Position numbers and translations under genes: made by a program. From the NCBI GenBank assembly GCA_025454405.1, contig JALOON010000047.1:16266-80265 (forward strand): a DNA stretch of 64,000 nucleotides. Direction: 5' to 3'. Below are positions 35,203-42,978 of this stretch, one piece after another. Origin of the DNA: Oscillatoriaceae cyanobacterium Prado104. GTDB taxonomy: Bacteria > Cyanobacteriota > Cyanobacteriia > Cyanobacteriales > Microcoleaceae. Position 1 is the stretch's first letter, and each line of letters starts with the position of its first letter. The notes under the pieces were generated by a model that was not told the DNA's origin, ran no database searches, and saw only the letters and a program-made list of their open reading frames with translations.

Positions 35203-35451
35203 ATGAATTACCAAGCAGAGTTTAAGCCGAAAGCGCTCAAAGATTTGCAATCTTTGCCAGCGGAGGCACAAAGCCGAGTTTTGACTAAAATTGAGTTGAT
35301 GCAAAATAACCTAACGGGGGATGTGAAACGGTTAACAAACTATACGCCAGAATATCGGCTGCGGGTAGGAGATTATCGAGTTTTATTTGAAATTGAGGAA
35401 GATGTTTTGATAATCTACCGCGTCAAACATCGAAAAGATGCTTACTCTTAA
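35203..35451 (+). CDS. RelE/ParE-family toxin
   Basis: The protein has 82 residues. It has the RelE fold pattern: YQAEFKPKALKDLQSLPAEAQ at the start, then a helical pair, and the C-terminal strands EYRLRVGDYRVLFEIEED and IIYRVKHRKDAY, with the RVGDYR basic surface and RVKHRKDAY tail typical of ribosome-dependent mRNA interferases. It is followed 19 bp later by the antitoxin gene, giving the toxin-first (relE-relB or higBA-like) order. All core residues appear present, so this pair, unlike the two in the accessory island, looks intact. Confidence 0.85.
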   Translation: MNYQAEFKPKALKDLQSLPAEAQSRVLTKIELMQNNLTGDVKRLTNYTPEYRLRVGDYRVLFEIEEDVLIIYRVKHRKDAYS

Positions 35452-35470
35452 ACGACTGGAGGAAATATCG

Positions 35471-35677
35471 ATGATTCAGTTAAATCCTGAATTTATTACT
35501 AAAAACGGCAAAAAAGAATTTGCAGTTATACCTTACGAAGAATTTGAAGCGCTGCAAGAATTAATTGCGGACATGGAAGATTTGATGGATTTGAGGGCGG
35601 CAAAAGAGGAAGATGCAGATCGGCCTTCTGTACCTTTAGCAGAGGTGAAGAGACTGTTAGGATTGCTCAATAATTAA
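35471..35677 (+). CDS. RelB/Phd-type antitoxin
   Basis: This 68-residue protein starts at ATG 35471, preceded by a strong GGAGG eight bases upstream; an earlier in-frame ATG at 35438 overlaps the toxin gene and is less likely. The N-terminus IQLNPEFITKNGKKEFAVIP and the YEEFEALQELIADMEDLMDL segment are typical of Phd/RelB-like antitoxins: a DNA-binding N-terminal part and a toxin-binding acidic helix. It should neutralise the upstream RelE and repress the operon. A CTTCCTT heptamer array follows directly. Confidence 0.82.
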   Translation: MIQLNPEFITKNGKKEFAVIPYEEFEALQELIADMEDLMDLRAAKEEDADRPSVPLAEVKRLLGLLNN

Positions 35678-35685
35678 TTCAACTT

Positions 35686-35732
35686 CTTCCTTCTTCCTTC
35701 TTCCTTCTTCCTTCTTCCTTCTTCCTTCTTGA
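35686..35732. repeat. CTTCCTT heptamer array
   Basis: At least six consecutive TTCCTTC-type 7-bp units lie between the antitoxin and the convergent gene at 35744. Such pure tracts can vary in length between strains. Confidence 0.9.
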
Positions 35733-35743
35733 AAAAATGTCTC

Positions 35744-36127
35744 CTAAACCTGTGTTTTTTGCAACTGCGGGGCAACTTGAATCGGCGGCATCGGTTCGAG
35801 AGGAGTATTTACGGGTGCGAACCTGCAATAACATACAACTATTGTGTCAAACTGACTGCCCGGTGCATCTTCCGAGTAAGTTTGAGCTCTGACGACTTCC
35901 CAGTCTCCTATTCGGGTGTGCGTGCTCGCAGCAGGAAATTTTGGATCTGCAAACTTTTCTATGCGATGAAATTCTCGAAATCTATACCCCGGTTGAGGAA
36001 TTGGTCTGTTAGAAGAGTCGAAGTGTTCGGCAAGAATGTCAGTCAGCATTCCTGTATGCGCTAGCAGTCTATTTTCTGCACCTTCTTCTTCAGTCAAATC
36101 AGCTCTAAAAATGATATACTTGCTCAT
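35744..36127 (-). CDS. Conserved hypothetical protein
   Basis: This 127-residue protein starts MSKYIIFRADLTEEEGAENR. It has alternating strands and helices, a possible beta-rich end (DTIVVCYCRFAPV) and no membrane segment or known motif. The regular codon use and the clean start (ATG at 36127) support a real gene. It lies between a toxin-antitoxin pair and a histidine kinase, without close spacing to either. The family was not recognised and no function can be offered. Confidence 0.6.
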   Translation of the reverse strand: MSKYIIFRADLTEEEGAENRLLAHTGMLTDILAEHFDSSNRPIPQPGYRFREFHRIEKFADPKFPAASTHTRIGDWEVVRAQTYSEDAPGSQFDTIVVCYCRFAPVNTPLEPMPPIQVAPQLQKTQV

Positions 36128-36279
36128 TGCTTATTCCTTCGTATCGTCCATCTGGATTGGATTCAGGCCGATCGTCAGTCATTTTCGATATTCCACTTTG
36201 TATTGTACCCATGACTAATGACTACTGACTGCTGTCAACTGTCAACTGTCAACTGTCAACGATCGACTATCAACTGTTT

Positions 36280-38004
36280 TCAAGCCTGCATCACCACTCG
36301 TTCCGGGAGTCTCACAGTAAAAGTCGAACCCCGACCGTTTTGGCTTTCAACGGTAATTTCCCCGCCCAGAATTTGACACAAACGCTGGCTGATTGTCAGT
36401 CCCAAACCCGTGCCTCCGTACTTACGAGTAGTCGAAGCATCAGCTTGAGTAAAAGGTTTAAATATCTGCTGCAATTGCTCGTCCGTCATGCCGATCCCCG
36501 TATCGCTGACTCGAAAAACTAAAATTTGAGAACTGTAATTTGCACCCGATAATAATTCATCATCATTATTTCTCCTGTGTTTTGTCGGTTTTGGTCTGTC
36601 ATTTTTAACTCTTTCAACGCCGATCGTAATCGTGCCTTTTTCTGTAAATTTAGCAGCATTGCTGAGCAAGTTGAGGAGAATTTGCCGCACTTTTGGCAAA
36701 TCGGCGTACATCGTACCGAGTTCTCCTTTGGTTTGCAGAGCTAAAGCATTGCCTTTTTTCTCTACTAGCGGTTGAGCCGTAGTCATCACTTCTTCAATCA
36801 TTGTTGCCACGTCGAAGTTTTCCAAATACAGCGTGACGTGGCCTGCTTCAATTTTAGAAATGTCGAGGATATCGCTGATCATGTCGAGCAAATGTTTGCC
36901 CGCGGTTTGAATTTTTTCCAAGTCGGGTAGAAAATCTTCCGAACCGGAATCTTGAGCATCTTCTTGCAGCATTTCGCTGTAGTTGATGATCGCGTTGAGG
37001 GGGGTGCGGAGTTCGTGGCTCATGTTGGCAAGAAACGCACTTTTCGAGCGGTTGGCTGCTTCGGCTGCGATTTTTGCTTCGTGCAAATCTTCCGTGTATT
37101 CCGCTACTTTTTGAATCAATTCGTTGAGGGAAATTCCCAGCATTCCTACTTCATCGGCAGTGGTAACGGGTACTTGCAAATCGAAGTTGGACTCCTCGGT
37201 AACTTGCTGGGCGACGAGGGTCGCAGCTTCCAGGGGGCGGGCGATCGCGGCACTGGTATATGCTGCTAGAATTGCTGCGATCGCAGCCGATATTGCCAGA
37301 GAAACGATGACAATTAGAGTTCCAAGCTGTTCTGCTTTCTGGTAGGTGCTAAACGCCTGGTCTGCTTTTTCTCGAAAACTACTTGCGAGTTGGGCTGAAT
37401 CCTGGGAAAATTTTCCGAGCTGCAAAGCAGTCGCACTGGTGACTAAATTGTTCAAGTTTCCCCGAAACACCTGCTGCTGTTGCGGGTTCAAATTCGCTAA
37501 TTTGACATTCCCCAACAGTTTCTGTACCTGCTGGAAATATGCTTCTACTGTTTTGGAGTTGGATGCGGCGAACTCTTGAAGCTGTTGGTACTCGGAGAGA
37601 ACATCGCGACTGGAACTGGGCGGCAGGGCTTGTATTTGGTCGAGAATGCCGCTCATCTGGGCGACGCGGGTCAGGAATTGGGAGCGCTTGCGATCGAAAA
37701 TTTGCGGTTTCGCCACCAGACTCGCCAGTTCTTGCTGGTCAATTCTTACTTCCTGCACTGTCTGGTTCAGGTTGGTCAGAACTTCGGCTTTATCTCGGTC
37801 GAGAGCCAGTTTTTCGCGAACTTGGTTTTTGTAATAAGATTCTACTCCCCGTCCCGCCACCGCACCCAAAAGGGCAATACCGATGACCAAGGCGTACCCG
37901 CAGCCAATTTTCTGTCTGATACCCAAGCGATCGAACAGACTTCTGGACTCTCCTTTTTCATGAGGGTTCTGGAGTTGGTTTTTTGAGGCGAAGGTTAAAG
38001 ACAT
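36280..38004 (-). CDS. Membrane sensor histidine kinase (HAMP-HisKA-HATPase), paralogue of 3983-5986
   Basis: This is a kinase of about 574 residues from the ATG at 38004 (MSLTFASKNQLQNPHEKGES); an ATG at 38034 would add ten residues. Two transmembrane helices (GCGYALVIGIALLGAVAG and LGTLIVIVSLAISAAIAAIL) enclose a helical sensor region of about 170 residues. A HAMP domain, the H-box [18 protein letters not shown] and an ATPase domain (LLNLLSNAAKF, DTGIGM, GGTGLGL) follow. The H-box, HAMP and ATPase closely match the kinase at 3983, while the sensor regions differ, so the two probably arose by duplication and read different signals. There is no receiver domain and no adjacent regulator. Confidence 0.9.
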   Translation of the reverse strand: MSLTFASKNQLQNPHEKGESRSLFDRLGIRQKIGCGYALVIGIALLGAVAGRGVESYYKNQVREKLALDRDKAEVLTNLNQTVQEVRIDQQELASLVAKPQIFDRKRSQFLTRVAQMSGILDQIQALPPSSSRDVLSEYQQLQEFAASNSKTVEAYFQQVQKLLGNVKLANLNPQQQQVFRGNLNNLVTSATALQLGKFSQDSAQLASSFREKADQAFSTYQKAEQLGTLIVIVSLAISAAIAAILAAYTSAAIARPLEAATLVAQQVTEESNFDLQVPVTTADEVGMLGISLNELIQKVAEYTEDLHEAKIAAEAANRSKSAFLANMSHELRTPLNAIINYSEMLQEDAQDSGSEDFLPDLEKIQTAGKHLLDMISDILDISKIEAGHVTLYLENFDVATMIEEVMTTAQPLVEKKGNALALQTKGELGTMYADLPKVRQILLNLLSNAAKFTEKGTITIGVERVKNDRPKPTKHRRNNDDELLSGANYSSQILVFRVSDTGIGMTDEQLQQIFKPFTQADASTTRKYGGTGLGLTISQRLCQILGGEITVESQNGRGSTFTVRLPERVVMQA

Positions 38005-38264
38005 GGGGAATCTGCTTGTCACCCAAAGAGGCAATATCCATATTGTAATTGATGCCTGCCAGAGGGTAAACAGACTTCTTGCTTTTCATCGCTATTTGGC
38101 GTGTTATGGGGTTTTTGCAGGGTTCCACATATTTTCCAGCTTGACATTTTGAGGAAGTTATGAGTCGCGAATGATAAGTTGCGAGTTATCGGTTGCAACT
38201 TATGAGTTAGATTTGTCCTCCAAAGCTTTGGTGCGATCGCAACTCATAACCTATCGCCACTCCC

Positions 38265-38786
38265 CTACTGGCAAAGCCGAAATTGTGCTAGCTCTGCAGG
38301 AATTTTTGAAGCATTGGGTACGTTGGCGGAAGTTGGAACGAAGATGCCCATCCCGAAATTGCAACCTTCTGCATTCGTGCATTCCCCAGGCTTAGCAGTG
38401 ACTTGATATTCACCTTGGGACGGAGGGGTAAAAGAGATTGTCGCAGTTTCGCCTGTTTTTTGACTTGCTGCAATTTCTTGACCGTTGGCATCTGTCAGGA
38501 TAAGGTTTAAATCCTTGCAGTTACCGTCGCAAGTAGCTACGAAAACATACTCGGTATCGGGATGCAGGGTAGCTCGAAAAGGAGATGAAACTTGCTTGCG
38601 CACTCTGGCTAACAGCGGGACAAATACTAATTTTTGACCGTTACTTTTCCGCTGGTCAACTTCTGTTTTCAAACGACAAACGACTGTTCTTTGGTCGGCG
38701 CTCAGTTCTTGAGAAATCGCTGTGCCCGCGATCGCAGTACCGAGGATGACGGCAATCCCTGAAATAACCAGATGTTTGAGCTTCAT
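38265..38786 (-). CDS. Secreted protein of unknown function
   Basis: The protein has 173 residues with a classical signal peptide (MKLKHLVISGIAVILGTAIA, cleavage likely after AGTAISQ). The mature part holds paired Cys positions (TCDGNCKDL and GECTNAEGCNF, plus VVCRLK near the start and a terminal FRLCQ) that may form disulphides. The segment DTEYVFVATCDGNCKDLNLI followed by SFTPPSQGEYQVTA resembles a jelly-roll or pre-peptidase-like beta fold, but no family is certain. It is probably periplasmic. It stands alone between a histidine kinase and a repeat-rich region. Confidence 0.7.
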   Translation of the reverse strand: MKLKHLVISGIAVILGTAIAGTAISQELSADQRTVVCRLKTEVDQRKSNGQKLVFVPLLARVRKQVSSPFRATLHPDTEYVFVATCDGNCKDLNLILTDANGQEIAASQKTGETATISFTPPSQGEYQVTAKPGECTNAEGCNFGMGIFVPTSANVPNASKIPAELAQFRLCQ

Positions 38787-39258
38787 TGATGTCCTTTAAA
38801 ACTAATTTCTGTGCGATCGCAATAAACCGCTTTTGCAAGTAGTTTATTGAGTTATTTGGAGCCTACCACATTTGTTGTAAATTGGGGATGGGGAATTGGG
38901 AATTGGGAATTGGGAATGGGGAATTGGGAATTGGGAATGGAGCATCGGGCATTGGGAATGGGGAATTGGGAATTGGGAATGGAGCATCGGGCATTCGTTA
39001 TTATCGCCAGCTAATTACTCATCAAAAGCGAGTGCTGACGATCGCCCCAATATTATCATGTTCGCTCGCTCGCTCGCGATTCCTGTAGTAGGTTGGGTTG
39101 AACGAAGTAAAATTCAACATCAACTGTTGTTGAGTCCCGCGTTGCGGAAAGTTCATTTCGGTTCCTGAGCGAAGTCGAAGGGCAACCTAACCTAAGCCTG
39201 CATCTGATTTGTGTTGGACTTCGCGTTGCGGGGGATTCCTTCTTCAACCCAAGTTGCT
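38787..39258. repeat. Repeat-rich region: GGGAATT heptamers and GTAGGTTGGGTT repeat
   Basis: From 38883 to 38995 runs a long heptamer array (GGGAATT, GGGAATG, GGAGCAT, CGGGCAT units). A GTAGGTTGGGTTGAACGAAG sequence at 39090 and a later inverted ATTCCTTCTTCAACCCAA at 39234 resemble the ends of the element at 21790. No gene is supported. Confidence 0.8.
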
Positions 39259-39822
39259 TCAGAGTTTGCGAAATTCCCAAGCGGGTACAAACTTGGAGTC
39301 TCCCCAAATACCGCGGCGGTTTTTCTTGGCATCAGCTTCCGCTTGTTCGATCGCGCTGGCACTGGGACAATTTTTCAAGTAAGGACGGTAAACCATTACC
39401 AGTCCTTCGCGGGCTAAAACTTCTTGCACTAATGTGCCGTCAGGCAAGCGAATCTCGCTGACTTTGCGACCGTAGCGATCGGTATCGGTGACGGTTAAAA
39501 TAATTCGATCGCCCCCTTTTTTTACTAGCTGTTCTAGTCTTTGTTGGGCTTGTCTTCCCCATTTAAATTGATTTTTATCTGCTGCTTTTTTGCTATTCTT
39601 TTCGGCGTTGCTGTGCGGGATTTCTGGTGCGTCTACGCAGGCAAAACGTATTTTAATATCTTGACCTGCCGCATCGCTGGCAACCATAGTATCGCCGTCG
39701 CTGACTCGTTTTACTGCATAATTGTTGGGTGCTAACTTTTGCTGGCAACCGAACATTAACAGCAGGATAATTGTACTAAAACTTTTGATTGTCTTGGAGA
39801 TGGAAATTTGGGTTTTGCTCAT
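39259..39822 (-). CDS. Thermonuclease (SNase)-family lipoprotein
   Basis: The protein has 187 residues. The N-terminus ends in a lipobox (IILLLMFGC), so the mature protein is probably attached to a membrane through Cys26. The SNase OB-fold follows: VKRVSDGDTMV, IKIRFACVDAPEIPH with the first catalytic Arg, TDTDRYGRKVSEIRLPDG with the acidic/Arg pair, and a C-terminal helix with RRGIWGD. Relatives degrade DNA or RNA in a calcium-dependent way. Function is probably extracytoplasmic nuclease activity for nutrition or turnover. The start at 39822 keeps the full signal. Confidence 0.9.
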   Translation of the reverse strand: MSKTQISISKTIKSFSTIILLLMFGCQQKLAPNNYAVKRVSDGDTMVASDAAGQDIKIRFACVDAPEIPHSNAEKNSKKAADKNQFKWGRQAQQRLEQLVKKGGDRIILTVTDTDRYGRKVSEIRLPDGTLVQEVLAREGLVMVYRPYLKNCPSASAIEQAEADAKKNRRGIWGDSKFVPAWEFRKL

Positions 39823-39962
39823 GTTTTTATGTGATTATTTATTTGGGATATCGGGCGATCGGGGAATGCGTATTATACTATTTTCTGTTGGTCCGTGGTG
39901 CGCACCTTACTTTAACTGTTTCCCAGGCTCTGCTGGTGCGCAGTGCGCACCTTACTTTTCTC

Positions 39963-40016
39963 ACTGGTTCCCAGGCTCTGCCTGGGAATCCAGATCCCGA
40001 GGCTCTGCCTCGCCTC
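39963..40016. repeat. Paired small hairpins TTCCCAGGC/GCCTGGGAA and GAGGC/GCCTC
   Basis: TTCCCAGGCTCTGCCTGGGAA and the adjacent CGAGGCTCTGCCTCG share a TCT loop. A half copy with GTGCGCACC arms precedes them at 39895-39950. They lie directly beside the stop codon of the methyltransferase gene, and may terminate it. Confidence 0.75.
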
Positions 40017-40025
40017 CTTTTTTCC

Positions 40026-40943
40026 CTAGCGCCAAGCGTGAAAAACCATGCGGGCAGAAGCACCGCTAACTGGCGAAGTATTAACTATTTTGATGTCTCG
40101 GAATCCCGCACTTTCCAACATTCCTTGCACCGCCAAAGCATTCGGTCCGAACCAATTTGTCGCATCGTTATTCAACTCGGCACGCGGGTAAAATGCCAGT
40201 GCCGGTCTTTGACAGTCGAGCATATCTACGTGAGTTTCTAATATTAACTGCTTGCCAGTTACGCTAAAAACTCGATCGAGCGCTAATAACGGATGGCGCA
40301 TGTGATACAGCACTCCCAAAAACAAAACTAAATCGAAAACCCCCACTTTCTCCGGCGACAGTTCCAGCACATCTATCTCCATATCCTCAACTTGAGAATT
40401 GAGAACCGTGCGGGCCAATTCAAATCCTCCTTTGCCAAACATCGGGGATTGCCACACAAAAGAATCCGTCGCCAAAACGCGCTTGGCTCCCCGTTTTTCG
40501 GATGCAAAAGAGTAGAATCCGTCCCACGCACCGACATCTAAAACTGTCATTCCTGCTAAATTTTCAGGAAGTCCAATTCTCTGTTCGCTTCGAGGAGAAA
40601 AGGTTTGCCCGCCACCCGGAGTGATGACTCCACAACCGAGGTCGATCGAATGGTGCCAAGCGCGAATTTTTGCTACTTCTGTTTTCAGCAGCAATCTTTC
40701 CAGATCTTCGAGAGTAACTACTGACAACTGTGCGACTTGCGGCGCTGTAAATTCCTGGATTTCTACCCGCAGTCGATCGAAATCTCGGCGGTAAGCTGCC
40801 AATTCTTCGACCAAGGTTTCTGGTAGGGGAGTGCCGTCGTTTTGCAGTTTTTGAGCGGATTGGGAGAAGCGCGAATTCAGGTCGATCGCCCGTTTTTTAA
40901 GATCGTTTAATTGCTGCCAAAAGCTTTTGAATTCTGTTACCAT
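40026..40943 (-). CDS. SAM-dependent methyltransferase, CmoB/DUF1698-like
   Basis: The protein is about 305 residues from the ATG at 40943 (MVTEFKSFWQQLNDLKKRAI); a longer frame to 41003 adds 20 doubtful residues. The methyltransferase domain begins LAGMTVLDVGAWDGFYSFAS, with the SAM motif D-V-G-A-W-D-G, followed by RVLATDSFVW and LVLFLGVLYHMRHPLLALDRV, a signature of CmoB-like enzymes. The N-terminal 100 residues form a coiled-coil-like helix. CmoB itself transfers a carboxymethyl group to tRNA wobble uridine; stand-alone cyanobacterial relatives near polysaccharide genes more likely methylate a sugar or lipid. Substrate is unknown. Confidence 0.78.
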   Translation of the reverse strand: MVTEFKSFWQQLNDLKKRAIDLNSRFSQSAQKLQNDGTPLPETLVEELAAYRRDFDRLRVEIQEFTAPQVAQLSVVTLEDLERLLLKTEVAKIRAWHHSIDLGCGVITPGGGQTFSPRSEQRIGLPENLAGMTVLDVGAWDGFYSFASEKRGAKRVLATDSFVWQSPMFGKGGFELARTVLNSQVEDMEIDVLELSPEKVGVFDLVLFLGVLYHMRHPLLALDRVFSVTGKQLILETHVDMLDCQRPALAFYPRAELNNDATNWFGPNALAVQGMLESAGFRDIKIVNTSPVSGASARMVFHAWR

Positions 40944-41003
40944 ACTGTTAATTTTACTGCAAGGTCGATCGCGAGCTGGTATAGTCGCACTAATCACTGT
41001 CAA

Positions 41004-41080
41004 CTGTCAACTGTCAACGATCGCGAGCGGGGACGCTCGCACTATTAACTGTAACTGTCCAAGGTCAACTGTCAACTGTC
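41004..41080. repeat. CAACTGT heptamers with GC hairpin
   Basis: CAACTGT units flank the hairpin GCGAGCG-GGGA-CGCTCGC at 41022-41039, repeating the arrangement at 9549. Confidence 0.85.
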
Positions 41081-41306
41081 ATGGAATCAGCGCAGAAATC
41101 GCCTCAATCTGCGCCAACGGAATCAAAATAGTCGATCTTCTTTGTAGATTGTCGCCCTCGGCGTACTCCCTACACCACTCAGATCGAGTTCTTTATGTCA
41201 ACCAGTTCTACTCGACTGTCGCTCTAGCATAAGCTGTCAGAGCGATCGCCGGAATCCTGCCACCCATTTCCGGAAGGCGCGATCGAATTTCCCGGATCGG
41301 TATGTA
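41081..41306 (-). pseudogene. Fragment of a response-regulator (REC) domain duplicated from the kinase at 42979
   Basis: Positions 41081-41110 and 41222-41306 match the 3' end of the neighbouring hybrid-kinase gene (42979-43008 and 43083-43167) at roughly 85-90% by eye; the stretch between them is unrelated. On the minus strand the second part reads IREIRSRLPEMGGRIPAIAL, the last third of a receiver domain. The copy ends exactly where a MITE-like element begins. Confidence 0.8.
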
Positions 41307-41428
41307 ATACCAAATCCGGGTTACTTATCCCCTTTATGAATGGGCGGTTGAAACCGCTACTATACAAACAAAACTCGCCCTTCAAGGGTTTCAGGAATAA
41401 AGGGGGAGATCGTATCCGGATCTGGTAT
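41307..41428. mobile_element. MITE-like element inserted in the REC fragment
   Basis: Imperfect terminal inverted repeats (ATACCAAATCCGGG at 41307 and GGATCTGGTAT ending at 41428) and an internal CCCCTTTAT/ATAAAGGGGG pairing define a 122-bp element with no coding capacity. Its left edge coincides with the end of homology to the kinase gene. Confidence 0.7.
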
Positions 41429-41494
41429 AGTACCAAATTCTGGTACGATACCCCTCTATTTCGATCGCGTAAATCTCGAACAAACAACTATCTC

Positions 41495-42415
41495 TTAAAA
41501 ATACTTTGCCAAGTGCGAAGCAAGATGATTATCGCGGTGCAGCCACAGTACGTTTAAGCTGTCTGTCATGCGATCGCCTGCGATCTTTGTTAATTTTAGT
41601 TGATGTCGCAACCCAGAGCGTTTCGTAAAGATATTAACAGGTTGATAGCCATAACTTTCCATAAGTTCGCGCAGTTCTTCTGGGCTGGAACCGCCCCTTT
41701 CTAGATATTCGGGAACTACTTCTATCAGAAATACTGGATGCCAGCGTTTGATAGTACGATCGAGCCCTCGAATGACCAGCGGTTCAAAGCCTTCTACATC
41801 GATTTTAATGAAAGTTGTTCCCGGCAATTCCTCAGGTAAAATATCGTCGCCGCGATACACTGGCAATTGGTACTGGCTGGTAATTAGCGATCGATCTTGT
41901 TCGGGAATTTCCGTAAAAGTTCCCATGTCAAACTCTTCATTAACTATGGTCAGCGTCAGTTCGGTTTGTCGGTCGCCGAGACCGCAATTGTGCAGGGTAA
42001 CTTGCTGCAATTCATTATCAGTTATATTCTTTTGCAAGCGCTTAAAAATTAAAGGATTTGGTTCAAAGGAATGTACGGTTCCTGTCTCAGTCACGCACCG
42101 TGCGGCCATCAGGGTTAGCATTCCTAAATTAGCGCCGATATCGACAAAAGTATCCCCAGGTTTGACTATTTCCATCACAAATAGCTGCATTTCTAACTCA
42201 TAGTAACGACCTAGAAAATATGTCACGCGCTCGTGCCAGAAGGAAAGATCCAGAGTCATCAAATATTGGTGAAATTTGCCGCGGATAGTGCGAGTAGGGG
42301 CATTTTTCCATAAGTCTTTTTGATACCCGCCTAAGTTCTCAAATAATTTTCCCCATCCCGGAAGTTCCCAGCGGATGTATGGTAAGATAGCATACACCAA
42401 TTTTGTGGATTTCAT
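41495..42415 (-). CDS. FkbM-family methyltransferase
   Basis: The protein has about 306 residues from the ATG at 42415 (MKSTKLVYAILPYIRWEL). The SAM-binding motif is TFVDIGANLGMLTLMAARCV, followed by VHSFEPNPLIFKRLQKNI and the family hallmark TFIKIDVEGFEPLVIRGLDR. FkbM enzymes O-methylate sugars or other small molecules and are common in cyanobacterial polysaccharide and glycolipid loci. No membrane segment is seen. The preceding gene on this strand is far away, so it is probably transcribed alone. Confidence 0.88.
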   Translation of the reverse strand: MKSTKLVYAILPYIRWELPGWGKLFENLGGYQKDLWKNAPTRTIRGKFHQYLMTLDLSFWHERVTYFLGRYYELEMQLFVMEIVKPGDTFVDIGANLGMLTLMAARCVTETGTVHSFEPNPLIFKRLQKNITDNELQQVTLHNCGLGDRQTELTLTIVNEEFDMGTFTEIPEQDRSLITSQYQLPVYRGDDILPEELPGTTFIKIDVEGFEPLVIRGLDRTIKRWHPVFLIEVVPEYLERGGSSPEELRELMESYGYQPVNIFTKRSGLRHQLKLTKIAGDRMTDSLNVLWLHRDNHLASHLAKYF

Positions 42416-42978
42416 GGCGACTTTCCTCAATTTAAGTAGATACTTTAATTTATCACAATCCAAACTTGTCAGGCAAATATCCTGTCCAGGGTAAGTTCAT
42501 CTAATTTGGTATAAAGCGTACTTGACAAAAAGAGTAATATCTGAATTAGATATCCAGTTAATAGCAGTTCTATAACATTGGTAACAAGTTAGAAGCGAGT
42601 AGATTAAGTGGTTCGCATGATAATAGTGGCGGGCGATCGATTGACAGAGAGAAAGGTTTAAAAAACTTACATTTAGTGACAGCTTGGGCAAGCGAACAAG
42701 GTTCACGAGCGGGGACTAAATAGGGCTTGCTGAATAAGTCTTTTGGTGAGAGGGGTATAGGGCATAGGGCATAGGGCATAGGGCATAGTTTTTCTCCGTT
42801 TCGAGTCGGGAATTAGACACACCACACAAAGGAAACAGTGCGATGGTTTTGACCATTAAGGTTCGCGAATGGGGACTAATTCAAGAAGTTCTGAGTTTTA
42901 AGTTTTGAGTTTTGAATAAAGAACTGTCTTTAACTCAAAACTCAAAATTCAAAACTCAAAACTCCCAACTGTCAACTG
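42416..42978. other. Gene-free repeat region
   Basis: It contains an AGGGCAT heptamer run (42766-42788), a TTTTGAG-type cassette with inverted arms (42893-42965), and CAACTGT units reaching the stop of the kinase gene. Short frames on the minus strand are built from these repeats. Confidence 0.6.

Noticed and set aside
38883..39088. Gly/Asn/Trp-rich small proteins (GIGNWEW-type repeats)
   Set aside because: They are translations of the GGGAATT heptamer array in several frames.
41224..41487. 87-residue minus-strand frame near the FkbM gene
   Set aside because: It is an out-of-frame reading of the receiver fragment joined to the MITE-like element.
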